Below are positions 8,497 through 17,881 of a stretch of 48,347 nt of DNA, one piece after another. A program made the translations under genes and the position numbers. Position 1 is the first letter of the stretch, and every line of letters begins with the position of its first letter. The notes beneath the pieces are model-generated. The model had not been told where the DNA came from and did not search any database. It saw nothing but the letters and a program-made list of their open reading frames with translations. The DNA is from Bacteroidota bacterium. GTDB lineage: Bacteria > Bacteroidota > Bacteroidia > Flavobacteriales > Weeksellaceae. The stretch spans positions 1 through 48,347 of the forward strand of contig JAEWIR010000015.1 of NCBI GenBank assembly GCA_023386965.1, written 5' to 3'.

Positions 8497-10541
8497 TTTG
8501 TCCTGTTTTTAGGGTTCACGCTGTGCATCCGAAGCCTTACGGAATCACGTTTATTAATGAGCTTCGCACGAATCCGGGCATCACCGGCTGTTTTTATACT
8601 GTCTTCCAGTTGATGGAGATACAACGAATCCTTATCGGATGCTCGGTACAGGCCTTTTCGCTTCAGGTCCGAAATCCATTGCCTTCGGTACTCCGGCATA
8701 AAACTGGCGTTCACCATTTTTTTGTAAAGATGCTCCCGTTTAAGGTCGCCGGTCAGATACTTTTCTGCAATAACAGTTGATGCGGGACCGGCCCACGTAG
8801 ATCCGAAGCCCGCATGTTCCATTACGGCTACCACCACAATTCGGGGTTTATCTGCCGGCGCAGCCATAACATAAATGGAGTTGTCTTTTCCCTGCGGCAC
8901 CTGGGCCGTTCCAGTTTTGGCCAGCTGCGTAAATTCTTTGGATATCAGTCCACGTGCGGTGCCTTTCAGTACCACGGCTTCCATTCCCTTTATAATGGGT
9001 TCAAAATGTTTTGCATCTACAAGCGTCTGATGTTTTTTTCTGAATCTTGGATCGGGGTTGGGTTTGCCGTCAATTGATTTCACAATATGGGGCGTGTAGT
9101 ACCAGCCGCGGTTTACAATGGCAGCCACGGAATTTGCCATCTGCAAAGGCGTAAGTAAAACATCGCCCTGGCCCATGCCGTTGAAGACAGCGCCGGTGGC
9201 CAGCGGATCCCATTTCTTTACCCTGCCGCGGCCTACCGCTTTGTTGATGGCTTCCATCCTGTTTTCATAAAACTCGCCGCTCGGGATTCTGCCTTTGGAA
9301 CCCACTGCCAGGTCATTGTTCAGAAATTCACCCAGGCCAAAGCTGCTCATGATCTTTTTCCATTCGTCTACGCCTCTGCTTGGGTCACCCGGATATTTGT
9401 TGATGATGGCCAGATAAGCGTATGAGAAATGGCAGTTGCTGGAAACCTGTATAGCGGGTATAAGTGGGTCCGCACCTCCATGGCCCTTAATCCGTAATCC
9501 TTTATAGTTAAAGCCTCCACCGCACGGGAATATCGTATTTTCATCCATTACACCCATTTGCATGGCGGCAGCCGCAGTAAGCAGTTTGAAGGTGGAGCCG
9601 GGAGGATAGGCCGCCTGAACAGACCTGTCGAACGTAGGTCTGTTGTTATAAATGGTATCCATCTGAAGTCGGTACAGGTTCCGGGATTTCTGTGGTCCGG
9701 TGAAGACATTTGGGTCAATATCAGGTCCCGTTGCCATCACCAGGATTTCACCATTGCTGGGATCCAGCGCAACTATTGCACCGTGCTTGTCCACGAGCAT
9801 TTCCTCGGCCATCCGCTGCAGGTCGTAGTCAATGGTCAGTGTAATGTCTTTGCCGGTAACTTCTTCCTTATCCAGTTCGCCGTCCTTATATGAGCCAATG
9901 TCCCTTAGTTTGATATCTTTCTGGATGTACCGCATCCCTTTTTCGCCGCGCAGATGCTGTTCGTAGGACTTTTCCACTCCCGATTTACCAATAAAGTCAC
10001 CCGGACGGTAGTAAACAGAATCTTTTTTGAGGTCCCGTTCTCCTACTTCGTTGGTATAACCCAAAAGGTTTCCGGATGTATTTACCTCATATTGCCGCTG
10101 TGGTCTGCTCACGATATTGAAAGCCGGGTATTTAAATATGATCTCCTGAATCCTGGCCACTTCTTCTCGGCTCAGGTTCTTCATGAATGTCATAGGGACC
10201 AGTTTACTGTAATACTTTTCTTTTTTCAGGGCTTCAATACGCTGTTCAAATTCTTCCTTCCGGATTCCAAGCAGTCCGCAGAAACTCAAGGTATCAAAAT
10301 CGGGTCTCATGAGCGCCTGAGTAAATGAGATTTCATATGCTGGCTGATTACCTACCAGGATTTTGCCGTTTCTGTCGAAGATGACCCCGCGCTGAGGGAT
10401 GATGTATTCTATCTTGATGGAAGTATTGGCTGCGTTAAGAGCGTAGCGGTCTGTGAAAAGCTGCAAATAGGAAAGCCGTGCCACAAAGATAATGGCAATG
10501 ATGATCAGTACCGAAATGATTTTGAGGAACTGAGGTTTCAA
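8493..10541 (-). CDS. mrdA: Penicillin-binding protein 2 (elongation transpeptidase)
   Basis: A 682-residue class B penicillin-binding protein that cross-links lateral-wall peptidoglycan with RodA. It has one N-terminal membrane anchor (about 7-22), a dimerisation region with RGVIFDRNG (51-59), and a transpeptidase domain with S316-T-F-K319, S367-S-N369 and K542-T-G-T545. The start codon is TTG at 10541, giving a TTGA overlap with the mreD stop; no ATG lies close enough to leave the anchor intact, and an anchor this near the N-terminus is normal. The C-terminal tail after about residue 610 is charged. Confidence 0.96.
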   Translation of the reverse strand: MKPQFLKIISVLIIIAIIFVARLSYLQLFTDRYALNAANTSIKIEYIIPQRGVIFDRNGKILVGNQPAYEISFTQALMRPDFDTLSFCGLLGIRKEEFEQRIEALKKEKYYSKLVPMTFMKNLSREEVARIQEIIFKYPAFNIVSRPQRQYEVNTSGNLLGYTNEVGERDLKKDSVYYRPGDFIGKSGVEKSYEQHLRGEKGMRYIQKDIKLRDIGSYKDGELDKEEVTGKDITLTIDYDLQRMAEEMLVDKHGAIVALDPSNGEILVMATGPDIDPNVFTGPQKSRNLYRLQMDTIYNNRPTFDRSVQAAYPPGSTFKLLTAAAAMQMGVMDENTIFPCGGGFNYKGLRIKGHGGADPLIPAIQVSSNCHFSYAYLAIINKYPGDPSRGVDEWKKIMSSFGLGEFLNNDLAVGSKGRIPSGEFYENRMEAINKAVGRGRVKKWDPLATGAVFNGMGQGDVLLTPLQMANSVAAIVNRGWYYTPHIVKSIDGKPNPDPRFRKKHQTLVDAKHFEPIIKGMEAVVLKGTARGLISKEFTQLAKTGTAQVPQGKDNSIYVMAAPADKPRIVVVAVMEHAGFGSTWAGPASTVIAEKYLTGDLKREHLYKKMVNASFMPEYRRQWISDLKRKGLYRASDKDSLYLHQLEDSIKTAGDARIRAKLINKRDSVRLRMHSVNPKNRTK

Positions 10542-11044
10542 ATTCGTTGTTTTATTTTAAAGATAAGGGCGTAAAGTAATATAAATACAAACGAAAAGAG
10601 CGTGCTGATAATTATATTCAGCAGGATTTCCAGAATTCTGCTCAGCTTAAAAAACTCAATATACTGCACCAATAACTGGTGAAAGAAAATAGCCGAAATG
10701 ATAAACAGCAGAAACTGTGGCCACTGAAGGGTAGAGAAGGTAAAGAAGTCAGTGGTGGTATCCGTTGAAGTCCTGAAAATCAGCGTACGGTAATAGGCTA
10801 CCGCCGTAGTGGCGAATGCATTGATTCCCCACGTGCCCAGGAACGCATCAATACTGAGTCCCAGGATAAAGCTGAGAACCAGGAAATGGAAGCGGTTTCT
10901 GAAAAAGGGGTAGAACATGACGAATACGGGATAAAGTACAGGCGTATACTCCCCGAAAAGAGTAATCCTGTTCAGTATGAATATCTGCAGTGCGGTGAGG
11001 AAGGCAATGAGAAGTATATCTGTAAAAATGGTTCTGCTAATCAT
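10538..11044 (-). CDS. mreD: Rod-shape-determining protein MreD
   Basis: A 168-residue, very hydrophobic protein with about five or six membrane segments, matching MreD in size and in position between mreC and mrdA. Recognition rests mainly on context and hydropathy, plus blocks such as FYPFFRNRFHFLVLSFILGLSIDAF in outline, typical of Bacteroidota MreD. It overlaps mreC by eight bases and mrdA by four, indicating tight translational coupling. In the elongation complex it partners MreC in the inner membrane. Confidence 0.92.
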   Translation of the reverse strand: MISRTIFTDILLIAFLTALQIFILNRITLFGEYTPVLYPVFVMFYPFFRNRFHFLVLSFILGLSIDAFLGTWGINAFATTAVAYYRTLIFRTSTDTTTDFFTFSTLQWPQFLLFIISAIFFHQLLVQYIEFFKLSRILEILLNIIISTLFSFVFILLYALIFKIKQRI

Positions 11045-11891
11045 CTTCGCGCTCTATGGTTACCTGCAATGAATCCTGAATCTTCTGCACTTCGGCTTTT
11101 TTCAGGTTTTTCACTACATAAATTTTACTCAGGGTGCCCATCTTTTCACTTAGCTCAACCGAGATGTCCCAGAATCCCGTTTTTCGGTCCACTTCATACC
11201 CTGCAACAGTACCAATCATCACTCCCTGAGGGAAAATCGCGGATTTACCGTCGGTCTCCACAGTATCACCTATTTTAACCGGGACATATTTAGGAATATC
11301 TGAAAGATGCATGATGCGTGAGTTTTCGCCGTGCCAGGTCAGGGTTCCAAAATAGCCTGAATTTTTAAGCGCAGCATTGAGCCTGATCTTGTTTACGCTA
11401 AGCACCGACTGTACGAGCGCATAACTGTTGGTGGTGTTAATCACAATACCCGCAATTCCCTGCGGTGCGATAACACCCATTTTAGGATACACACCGTCCC
11501 TTCTTCCGCGGTTGATGGTAAAATAGTTGTTCTTTCTGTTAATGGAGTTATATACGATTTCTCCGTCTACAAAAGTATACACCTGCCCACCACCCAGGGT
11601 ATCATGTACCTTGCGGAAGGTCGGCTTGCTGAAACCACCTTTGCCGTATACCTGTTCCATGAGCATTTTATTCTGAAGAACAAGTTGCTCATTAATTTGC
11701 TTAAGTTTCAGGTAAGAAGTACCCTTGTCAATGTATCCGGAAGCACGGCTGTTGAAGGCGGCTGTTTGGGCAGCCAGCCAGGACTGCTGCATGGCATTTC
11801 GGGTGAAGATGAGAATTACCGCAACAAGTTGCAGCAGCAAAAAGAACATGAAAAGACCGTTCTTTGAAAATAATCTCATCAAAAATCCCAT
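11037..11891 (-). CDS. mreC: Rod-shape-determining protein MreC
   Basis: A 284-residue bitopic protein linking cytoplasmic MreB to the periplasmic part of the elongation complex. It has a membrane segment at about 13-31, a helical region likely to be coiled coil (about 55-85), then the beta-rich MreC core with RRDGVYPKMGVIAPQGIAG and GDTVETDGKSAIFPQGVMIG. It begins 21 bases after mreB. An alternative ATG is four codons downstream, but the longer N-terminus (MGFLMRLFSKNG) agrees with relatives as I remember them. Confidence 0.95.
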   Translation of the reverse strand: MGFLMRLFSKNGLFMFFLLLQLVAVILIFTRNAMQQSWLAAQTAAFNSRASGYIDKGTSYLKLKQINEQLVLQNKMLMEQVYGKGGFSKPTFRKVHDTLGGGQVYTFVDGEIVYNSINRKNNYFTINRGRRDGVYPKMGVIAPQGIAGIVINTTNSYALVQSVLSVNKIRLNAALKNSGYFGTLTWHGENSRIMHLSDIPKYVPVKIGDTVETDGKSAIFPQGVMIGTVAGYEVDRKTGFWDISVELSEKMGTLSKIYVVKNLKKAEVQKIQDSLQVTIEREDD

Positions 11892-11912
11892 CCCGAATAT
11901 GTAAGTGAATTA

Positions 11913-12938
11913 TTACTTAATAAGGAAGTTGAACTTATCCATATTTTTAAGTGCAATTCCGGTACCGCGTACTACGGCGCGCAGGGGATCTTCAGCTACG
12001 AAAACTGGAAGTCCGGTTTTCTTGTGCAGCCTGTCCGCAAGTCCGCGCAGCAATGCACCTCCGCCGGCAAGATAGATACCTGTTTTATAAATATCAGCAG
12101 CCAGTTCGGGTGGAGTAAGGGACAGTGTTTCCATAACCGCATCTTCAATACGGATAATTGATTTATCCAGTGCGCGGGCAATCTCTTTGTAACCCACCAT
12201 GATCTCTTTTGGTTTTCCTGTAATGAGGTCTCTACCCTGCACCGGAATGTCTTCCACGTCAACATCAAGGTCCTCTAGTGCAGATCCAACTTCAATTTTT
12301 ATCCTTTCCGCCGTTCTTTCACCAATATATAGGTTATGATGCGTTCTCAGATAGTATGCAATATCATTAGTAAAGACATCCCCGGCAATTTTCACGGACT
12401 TGTCGCAAACAATACCACCCAAAGCTACTACGGCTATCTCCGTCGTACCACCACCTATGTCGATGATCATATTACCTTCAGGTTTTTGGACATCAATACC
12501 AACACCAATCGCCGCAGCCATTGGCTCATAAATCAAACGTACCTCTTTCGCATTCACCTTCTGAGCGGAGTCACGCACGGCACGTTTTTCTACTTCAGTA
12601 ATGCCGGACGGTATACAGATCACAATTCGCAGTGCCGGCTGTATGAGTTTTCCCTTGATACCCGGAATCTTTTTTATGAACTCCTTGATCATGTGCTCAG
12701 ACGCATGGAAATCGGCAATAACACCGTCTTTAAGCGGACGTATGGTTTTAATGTCCTCATGGGTTTTTCCCTGCATATGTTTGGCCTGCTCACCTACGGC
12801 AATCGGCTTACCGGAAGAGCGTTCGATGGCAACGATAGATGGCTGATCGATAACGATCTTGTTGTTATGTATAATCAGCGTGTTAGCTGTTCCCAAGTCA
12901 ATCGCAATCTCCTGCGTGAACATATCAAATAAACCCAT
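11913..12938 (-). CDS. mreB: Rod-shape-determining protein MreB (bacterial actin)
   Basis: A 341-residue actin-like ATPase whose filaments guide lateral wall synthesis. Visible motifs: IAIDLGTANTLI (phosphate-1), the connecting region around YEPMAAAIGVG, DIGGGTTEIAVV (phosphate-2) and YLAGGGALLRGL (adenosine site). The start is ATG 12938 (MGLFDMFTQE). An in-frame ATG at 13019 would add 27 residues, but the exact -7 box at 12976-12983 lies between the two, so that extension is not transcribed. First gene of mreB-mreC-mreD-mrdA-rodA. Confidence 0.97.
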   Translation of the reverse strand: MGLFDMFTQEIAIDLGTANTLIIHNNKIVIDQPSIVAIERSSGKPIAVGEQAKHMQGKTHEDIKTIRPLKDGVIADFHASEHMIKEFIKKIPGIKGKLIQPALRIVICIPSGITEVEKRAVRDSAQKVNAKEVRLIYEPMAAAIGVGIDVQKPEGNMIIDIGGGTTEIAVVALGGIVCDKSVKIAGDVFTNDIAYYLRTHHNLYIGERTAERIKIEVGSALEDLDVDVEDIPVQGRDLITGKPKEIMVGYKEIARALDKSIIRIEDAVMETLSLTPPELAADIYKTGIYLAGGGALLRGLADRLHKKTGLPVFVAEDPLRAVVRGTGIALKNMDKFNFLIK

Positions 12939-12975
12939 AATATTCTTCCGATTTCTTTTAGTCAAATCAAGTGCA

Positions 12976-12983
12976 CAAAGATA
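12976..12983 (-). promoter_or_regulatory. -7 box of the mreB operon
   Basis: On the minus strand TATCTTTG, an exact TAnnTTTG match, 37 bases before the mreB ATG. The roughly 300 bases beyond it (13020-13298) hold no gene I can support, only this divergent promoter region shared with hemA. Confidence 0.72.
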
Positions 12984-13298
12984 TAAATTTAGAACCATTT
13001 CAGGAGCCGGCGCTCTCAATATTTGGTTAAAGTTTTATTAAAAGTAGATGGGTCTTTCTGATAAATATTTGGTCATATCGATCTTTTCAAGAAGTGTTGG
13101 CATCTCCCCATTTGTTTTATCATGATATTTAAAACTGTATTTTGATACATAAATTTCCCCACTTTTTTGAATGGTTAAAAAAGATCACTGAATTGGGTGG
13201 CTTGCGGTCTTTAATCCTAAGGAGACTTTCTGATTTTTAAAGACATAATGCTGATAATGATCACCGCGGATCAGGGTGTAGGTTAATTAAAATTTCAG

Positions 13299-13306
13299 TA
13301 TTTTTG
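13299..13306 (+). promoter_or_regulatory. -7 box of the hemA operon
   Basis: TATTTTTG exactly matches TAnnTTTG and ends 10 bases before the hemA ATG, so the expected mRNA has a leader of only a few bases. Confidence 0.72.
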
Positions 13307-13316
13307 CAGTTGCGTT

Positions 13317-14591
13317 ATGAATAACCTTCCTGAAATAAACAAAACAGCCAATTTTGCCGTCCTTAGCGTAAGTTACGAGAAAGCCGATGCTGAAACCCGC
13401 GGGAAATTTGCCTTTTTTGAAGAACATATCAAGGATTTTGTAAAGTCGCTTCATCAGGAAAGTATAGGAGATGCTTTTGTAGTGTCCACCTGCAACAGGA
13501 CCGAAATTTATACCACCTCTGCAAATTACCTTCTGGTAGCCGAGGAGTTCTGCAAAACTACCGGCGTAAGCCTCACCGATTTCCTGCAGTTTGCCAATAT
13601 TTATACCCGGGAGGAAGCTCTTAATCATCTTTTCCGTGTGGCCGGCGGACTGGAAAGTCAGATTATCGGTGATTTTGAAATTATTGGGCAAATCAAGAAT
13701 GCCTATAACCGCTTCAAGAAAGAAAAGCAGAACAGCAATCCTTATCTGGAGCGTGCAATTAATTCTGCCATACAGATCTCAAGGAAAATCAAGAACGAAA
13801 CGGGAATTTCAAACGGCGCTGCCTCGGTGTCCTATGCCGCCGTACATTATATACTTAATCATCAGAAACAGCTCGCCGATAAAAATATCCTGCTCCTTGG
13901 AACGGGTGAAATAGGGCAGAACACTGTTGAGAATTTAGTAAAACATATTTTCGAGCCCAATATAAAGGTGATGAACCGCTCGCTTGACAAGGCGGAAAAA
14001 ATCGCTGAAAAGTACAATATTCCTCATATTGCTATAGAAGATTTGGATGCTGAACTGAAATCGACCGATATTCTGATCGTGGCCACAGGGGCACCTCACC
14101 CGATTATAAACCGGGACCATTTTCCAAATGGCAAGGAAACTTTGGTCATTGACCTCTCAATTCCGCATAATGTGGACAAAAACGTTACCGAAAACCCCAA
14201 TGTACAGCTTGTTGATGTGGATCAGCTTTCGGCACATATCCGTGAAACGATGTCGCAAAGGAAAAAAGAGATTCCAAAGGCTGAAGAGATCATCAGGGAA
14301 ATGAGTAAGGATTTTGCCGAATGGGAAAAGAAAAGAAAGATGGTACCCAAAATTCATCACTTCAAAGCAGTGCTGAAGAATATGGAGCGCAACGAGATGC
14401 ACAATATTCACCGCAAGCACAGATATGTGGGTGTGGAAGACATGGAACTCTCCGACCGTATGATCCAGAAAATAACCAACCGCTTTGCAAAGTACATTAT
14501 AGACCATCCCTGGAAGGCTGAGGAAGTAAGTAAACTGATGCACGAAATTTTAGTGGAACAACCAAACAACGAATTCAATGAAAAGCATTAG
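13317..14591 (+). CDS. hemA: Glutamyl-tRNA reductase
   Basis: First committed step of C5-pathway tetrapyrrole synthesis: reduces glutamyl-tRNA(Glu) to glutamate-1-semialdehyde with NADPH. At 424 residues it has family length. The catalytic Cys59 lies in VVSTCNRTEIY; GGLESQIIGDFEIIGQ and the nucleotide-binding ILLLGTGEIGQNT follow; the C-terminal dimerisation helix is present. It is first in hemA-hemC-hemD-hemE and overlaps hemC by 14 bases. The promoter box is extremely close to the ATG; the next Met is too far inside to be a plausible alternative. Confidence 0.97.
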   Translation: MNNLPEINKTANFAVLSVSYEKADAETRGKFAFFEEHIKDFVKSLHQESIGDAFVVSTCNRTEIYTTSANYLLVAEEFCKTTGVSLTDFLQFANIYTREEALNHLFRVAGGLESQIIGDFEIIGQIKNAYNRFKKEKQNSNPYLERAINSAIQISRKIKNETGISNGAASVSYAAVHYILNHQKQLADKNILLLGTGEIGQNTVENLVKHIFEPNIKVMNRSLDKAEKIAEKYNIPHIAIEDLDAELKSTDILIVATGAPHPIINRDHFPNGKETLVIDLSIPHNVDKNVTENPNVQLVDVDQLSAHIRETMSQRKKEIPKAEEIIREMSKDFAEWEKKRKMVPKIHHFKAVLKNMERNEMHNIHRKHRYVGVEDMELSDRMIQKITNRFAKYIIDHPWKAEEVSKLMHEILVEQPNNEFNEKH

Positions 14592-15492
14592 AATCGGAAC
14601 CAGAAATTCGCCGTTGGCATTATGGCAGGCCCGCGAAGTTGCACGCCACCTTCAGAACAATAATTACAGGACAGAAATAACGCCCATACTCTCATCCGGC
14701 GATAAAAACCTGACACAGCCACTCTATGCGCTGGGTATTACCGGCATCTTCACGCGTGATCTGGATACCGCACTTCTGAACGGTGAAATTGATATCGCTG
14801 TTCATTCACTTAAGGATGTGCCTACATCACTTCCGGAAAATATTGAACTCATTGCTTATCTGGAGCGCGATTTCCATCAGGATGTTTTAGTAAGGAAAGC
14901 CTCTTCCCTCCAAAAGCCCCTGCATGAACTTAAGGTTGCAACAAGCAGTTTGAGAAGGAGGGCGTTCTGGCTGCGTGAATTCGCACATGCTGAGTTTTCG
15001 GATATTAGGGGAAATGTACAGACCAGACTGCAGAAACTTGAAGACCTGGACTTCGACGCGACCATTTTTTCACTGGCCGGAATTAAACGTATGGAACTTG
15101 CGGTTGAATATGAAGAACTTCCTATGATGATCCCGGCACCCTCTCAGGGAGTGGTAGCCGTGGCCGGACTTAGTTCAAATACCGAAATAAATAAAGTCGT
15201 AGCACAAATTACGCACCCCGAAACAAAAAAATGTGTGCGGATGGAAAGACAGTTCCTGAGTACGCTGGAAGGAGGCTGTACAGCACCGATCGGAGCTTTT
15301 GCAGAAATAAAGGACGGGCAGGTACGCTTTGTTGGCCGCCTGTGCTCGCTGGATGGGAAAGACTGTATAGAGACCGATAAGATTTTCAATTACGAAGAAA
15401 ACCGCGACTATGGTAAGGAACTGGCGGAAGAAATACTGAATAACGGCGGGCGCGAATTAATGTCCGTGATTAAGGCAACGCTTAAAATTTAA
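14578..15492 (+). CDS. hemC: Porphobilinogen deaminase (hydroxymethylbilane synthase)
   Basis: Joins four porphobilinogens into hydroxymethylbilane. The 304-residue protein begins with IRIGTRNSPLALWQA and carries the substrate motif VHSLKDVPT, the Arg-rich TSSLRRRAF and RGNVQTRL, and the dipyrromethane-cofactor Cys234 in EGGCTAPIGAF. The start overlaps the end of hemA; hemD follows after 15 bases. Confidence 0.97.
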   Translation: MKSIRIGTRNSPLALWQAREVARHLQNNNYRTEITPILSSGDKNLTQPLYALGITGIFTRDLDTALLNGEIDIAVHSLKDVPTSLPENIELIAYLERDFHQDVLVRKASSLQKPLHELKVATSSLRRRAFWLREFAHAEFSDIRGNVQTRLQKLEDLDFDATIFSLAGIKRMELAVEYEELPMMIPAPSQGVVAVAGLSSNTEINKVVAQITHPETKKCVRMERQFLSTLEGGCTAPIGAFAEIKDGQVRFVGRLCSLDGKDCIETDKIFNYEENRDYGKELAEEILNNGGRELMSVIKATLKI

Positions 15493-15507
15493 CCGGAAGG
15501 CGAGTAT

Positions 15508-16182
15508 ATGAAGGTTTTGTTCACCAAGAAAAAGATTGATAAAAAAATGATTTCCGAGAAATTTGGGAGTCGTTTTTCTTATGATGTCGTGGATGTAATA
15601 AAAGTGAAGTCTTTGCAGATGGAACCTTTTGACCTGAAAAATTATTCCCTGATTTTCACCAGCGTTAATGCTGTGGAGGCTTTTTTTGAAAACGGATTCA
15701 AACCCAATGAGGATTTCACCGACCGCAATTATAACAAGATTTACTGTGTAGGCCAGAAGACAAAGAAAAAACTCCGGGAGTATGGTTTCGGAACTTTTAA
15801 GGTGAAGAAACATGCTAAGGATTTGGCAGAGTTTATCATTGAAAACTCCGGCCGGGAAAAATTCATACATTTCTGCGGAAATCTGGCGCTCGATGTTTTA
15901 AACAATGCGTTGCCGCTTCAGAATATCTCCTACAGAAAAGTGGTTATCTACGAAACTGAGCTGCTGTATCCGCAGGTGCACGGTGAGTATGATGCCATTG
16001 CGTTTTTCAGCCCCAGCGGCGTACGCAGTTTTGCCAAATACAATTCCCTTGATGGCAAGAAAATATTTTCCCTGGGAAATACCACAACACAGGAAGTGAA
16101 AAACCATACCGACAAAAGAATTTACACCAGCAGAGAAAGCAGTTTCGAAGATATGCTGGATTTAATATTGAAATATGATTAA
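15508..16182 (+). CDS. hemD: Uroporphyrinogen-III synthase (operon copy)
   Basis: Cyclises hydroxymethylbilane to uroporphyrinogen III with inversion of ring D. The family is poorly conserved; recognition rests on the two-lobed alpha/beta pattern, blocks such as LIFTSVNAVEAFF, YCVGQKTKKKL and AIAFFSPSGVRSF, length (224 residues) and position between hemC and hemE. It overlaps hemE by eight bases. A second, divergent HemD-family protein is encoded at 35355-36095. Confidence 0.92.
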   Translation: MKVLFTKKKIDKKMISEKFGSRFSYDVVDVIKVKSLQMEPFDLKNYSLIFTSVNAVEAFFENGFKPNEDFTDRNYNKIYCVGQKTKKKLREYGFGTFKVKKHAKDLAEFIIENSGREKFIHFCGNLALDVLNNALPLQNISYRKVVIYETELLYPQVHGEYDAIAFFSPSGVRSFAKYNSLDGKKIFSLGNTTTQEVKNHTDKRIYTSRESSFEDMLDLILKYD

Positions 16183-17200
16183 GAACGATTTATATCTGAA
16201 AGCCCTTAGGGGAGAAACCGTGGAGCGTCCACCTGTGTGGATGATGAGGCAGGCAGGCAGATACCTGCCGGAATTTATTGAACTTCGCAATAAATACGAC
16301 TTTTTCACCCGCTGCCAGACGCCGGAACTTGCCTCCGAGATTACGGTGCAGCCTATCCGCAGGTTTCCTTTGGATGCGGCTATCCTCTTTTCCGATATTT
16401 TGGTGGTTCCTCAGGCTATGGGAATCGACTTTCAAATGAAGGAGAGTGTAGGTCCTTGGCTGGACAATCCGATCCGCACCACCGAGCAGGTAAATAATGT
16501 TGTTGTTCCCGATGTTAATGATACTTTAGGTTACGTTTTTGATGCCATAGAAATGACACTGGAAAAGTTGGATAACGAAATCCCGCTTATCGGATTTGCA
16601 GGTTCGCCGTGGACGATTCTCTGCTACTGTGTAGAAGGTAAAGGCAGTAAGGCATTTGATATTGCCAAAGCCTTCTGTTTCACCAATCCAGAAGCCGCGC
16701 ATCTTCTTCTTCAGAAAATAACCGATACCACGATCGCCTATCTGAAAAGGAAAGTAGAAAAAGGAGTTTCTGCGGTACAGGTATTCGACAGTTGGGGAGG
16801 TATGCTTTCGCCCACAGATTATAAAGAGTTTTCCTGGCAGTATATCGACCAGATTGTTGAGGCTTTGAGTCCGCTGAGTCATGTTGTTGTTTTTGGTAAA
16901 GGTTGCTGGTTCGCACTTGAAGATATGACCAAAGCAAAAGTCTCAGCTTTAGGTGTAGACTGGACCATTACGCCGGAAATCGCGAGGAAACTGACTAATA
17001 ACTCAGTAACCCTGCAGGGTAATTTTGATCCGGCCAGGCTTCATTCATCACCGGAAACCATCAGACGTATGGTTCACGAGATGATTGACCGTTTCGGTAA
17101 AGACAAATACATCGTAAACCTGGGCCACGGGATCCTGCCCAATATACCTGTGGAAAACGCGGAAGCCTTTATAAAGGCGGTAGTGGAGTGGAAAGGATAA
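16175..17200 (+). CDS. hemE: Uroporphyrinogen decarboxylase
   Basis: Removes four acetate carboxyls from uroporphyrinogen III to give coproporphyrinogen III. The 341-residue protein shows the signature PVWMMRQAGRYLPEF near the N-terminus, FSDILVVPQAMG containing the catalytic Asp, GFAGSPWTI, and the C-terminal VNLGHGILPNIPVEN. Last gene of the hem cluster here; later heme genes are not in the window. A terminator follows. Confidence 0.97.
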   Translation: MIKNDLYLKALRGETVERPPVWMMRQAGRYLPEFIELRNKYDFFTRCQTPELASEITVQPIRRFPLDAAILFSDILVVPQAMGIDFQMKESVGPWLDNPIRTTEQVNNVVVPDVNDTLGYVFDAIEMTLEKLDNEIPLIGFAGSPWTILCYCVEGKGSKAFDIAKAFCFTNPEAAHLLLQKITDTTIAYLKRKVEKGVSAVQVFDSWGGMLSPTDYKEFSWQYIDQIVEALSPLSHVVVFGKGCWFALEDMTKAKVSALGVDWTITPEIARKLTNNSVTLQGNFDPARLHSSPETIRRMVHEMIDRFGKDKYIVNLGHGILPNIPVENAEAFIKAVVEWKG

Positions 17201-17222
17201 GTAAAATACTCTTAAAATAAAT

Positions 17223-17250
17223 AAAACGCAGATTTTTCTGCGTTTTTGTT
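17223..17250. terminator. Terminator between hemE and the YdeI-like gene
   Basis: AAACGCAGA (17224-17232) pairs with TCTGCGTTT (17237-17245), loop TTTT, with T runs after it on the plus strand and A residues before it. It can serve both converging genes. Confidence 0.85.
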
Positions 17251-17259
17251 TTTTTATGA

Positions 17260-17871
17260 CTATTTCTTTACGTATTTCCAATTCCGGCCCTTTCCTTCAG
17301 AAATCCACTCAATGGCTTCGGCGATCCTTTTATTGCGGGTCGTTTCGGTCTTAGCCTCGGTAATCCACATAATATACTCTTTCCGGAAAGAGGGTGACGC
17401 TTTTTCAAACACCTCTTTAGCTGCAGGATTTTTTTCCAGCGCATCGGTAAAGTATTGCGGAATTTCCGGTTCAACTGCATTCGGGCTGGCTTTCTTTATC
17501 GTGACGCCCATGTCTGTTAATTCCATGGCTTCCAGAATACAATTCTTAAGTTGAGCTTTGGTAGGTAAATCTTCAACACTGGTAATTTTACCCAGCGTGA
17601 ACATGGAGTTTTTCTCCCGGCCATGCGTAAGTTCCTTCATGGTTTTCATCTCGCTCTCCAGCAAGAAGCCGAAGGCACAATGCTGCTTGAAGGCAGCCAT
17701 TGAACATAAATTCTTCCCTTTATAGATGAAATGCGGAAAGCTCCATTTCATCGCTTCTGTGGCCTCTGGGCAGAATTCATGTACAGTTTCCCGGATATAT
17801 TCCAAAACAGGTTGCGCGAAGGGTTGCGCGTTCTGTATGTAGGCATCAACTTTTGAATCGGATTCAGACAT
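17260..17871 (-). CDS. YdeI-like protein (DUF1801 plus OmpD-associated family C-terminus)
   Basis: A 203-residue cytoplasmic protein. The N-terminal half has the DUF1801 pattern (EYIRETVHEFCPEATEAMKW, then HFIYKGKNLCSMAAFKQHC in outline). The C-terminal half has the YdeI feature of conserved FTDALEKNPAAKEVFEKASP and SFRKEYIMWITEAKTETTR, a helix pair common in bacterial 'YdeI/OmpD-associated' proteins. Function is not established; Bacillus YdeI has been linked to cationic peptide tolerance. It begins ten bases after the serine hydrolase gene and is probably co-transcribed with it. Confidence 0.85.
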   Translation of the reverse strand: MSESDSKVDAYIQNAQPFAQPVLEYIRETVHEFCPEATEAMKWSFPHFIYKGKNLCSMAAFKQHCAFGFLLESEMKTMKELTHGREKNSMFTLGKITSVEDLPTKAQLKNCILEAMELTDMGVTIKKASPNAVEPEIPQYFTDALEKNPAAKEVFEKASPSFRKEYIMWITEAKTETTRNKRIAEAIEWISEGKGRNWKYVKK

Positions 17872-17881
17872 GTCTTTAATT

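Noticed and set aside
12336..12932. Plus-strand frame of 198 codons
   Set aside because: Antisense shadow of mreB, which is unambiguous.
12939..13019. 27-residue N-terminal extension of MreB
   Set aside because: The -7 box at 12976-12983 lies inside the extension and the shorter form matches the family.
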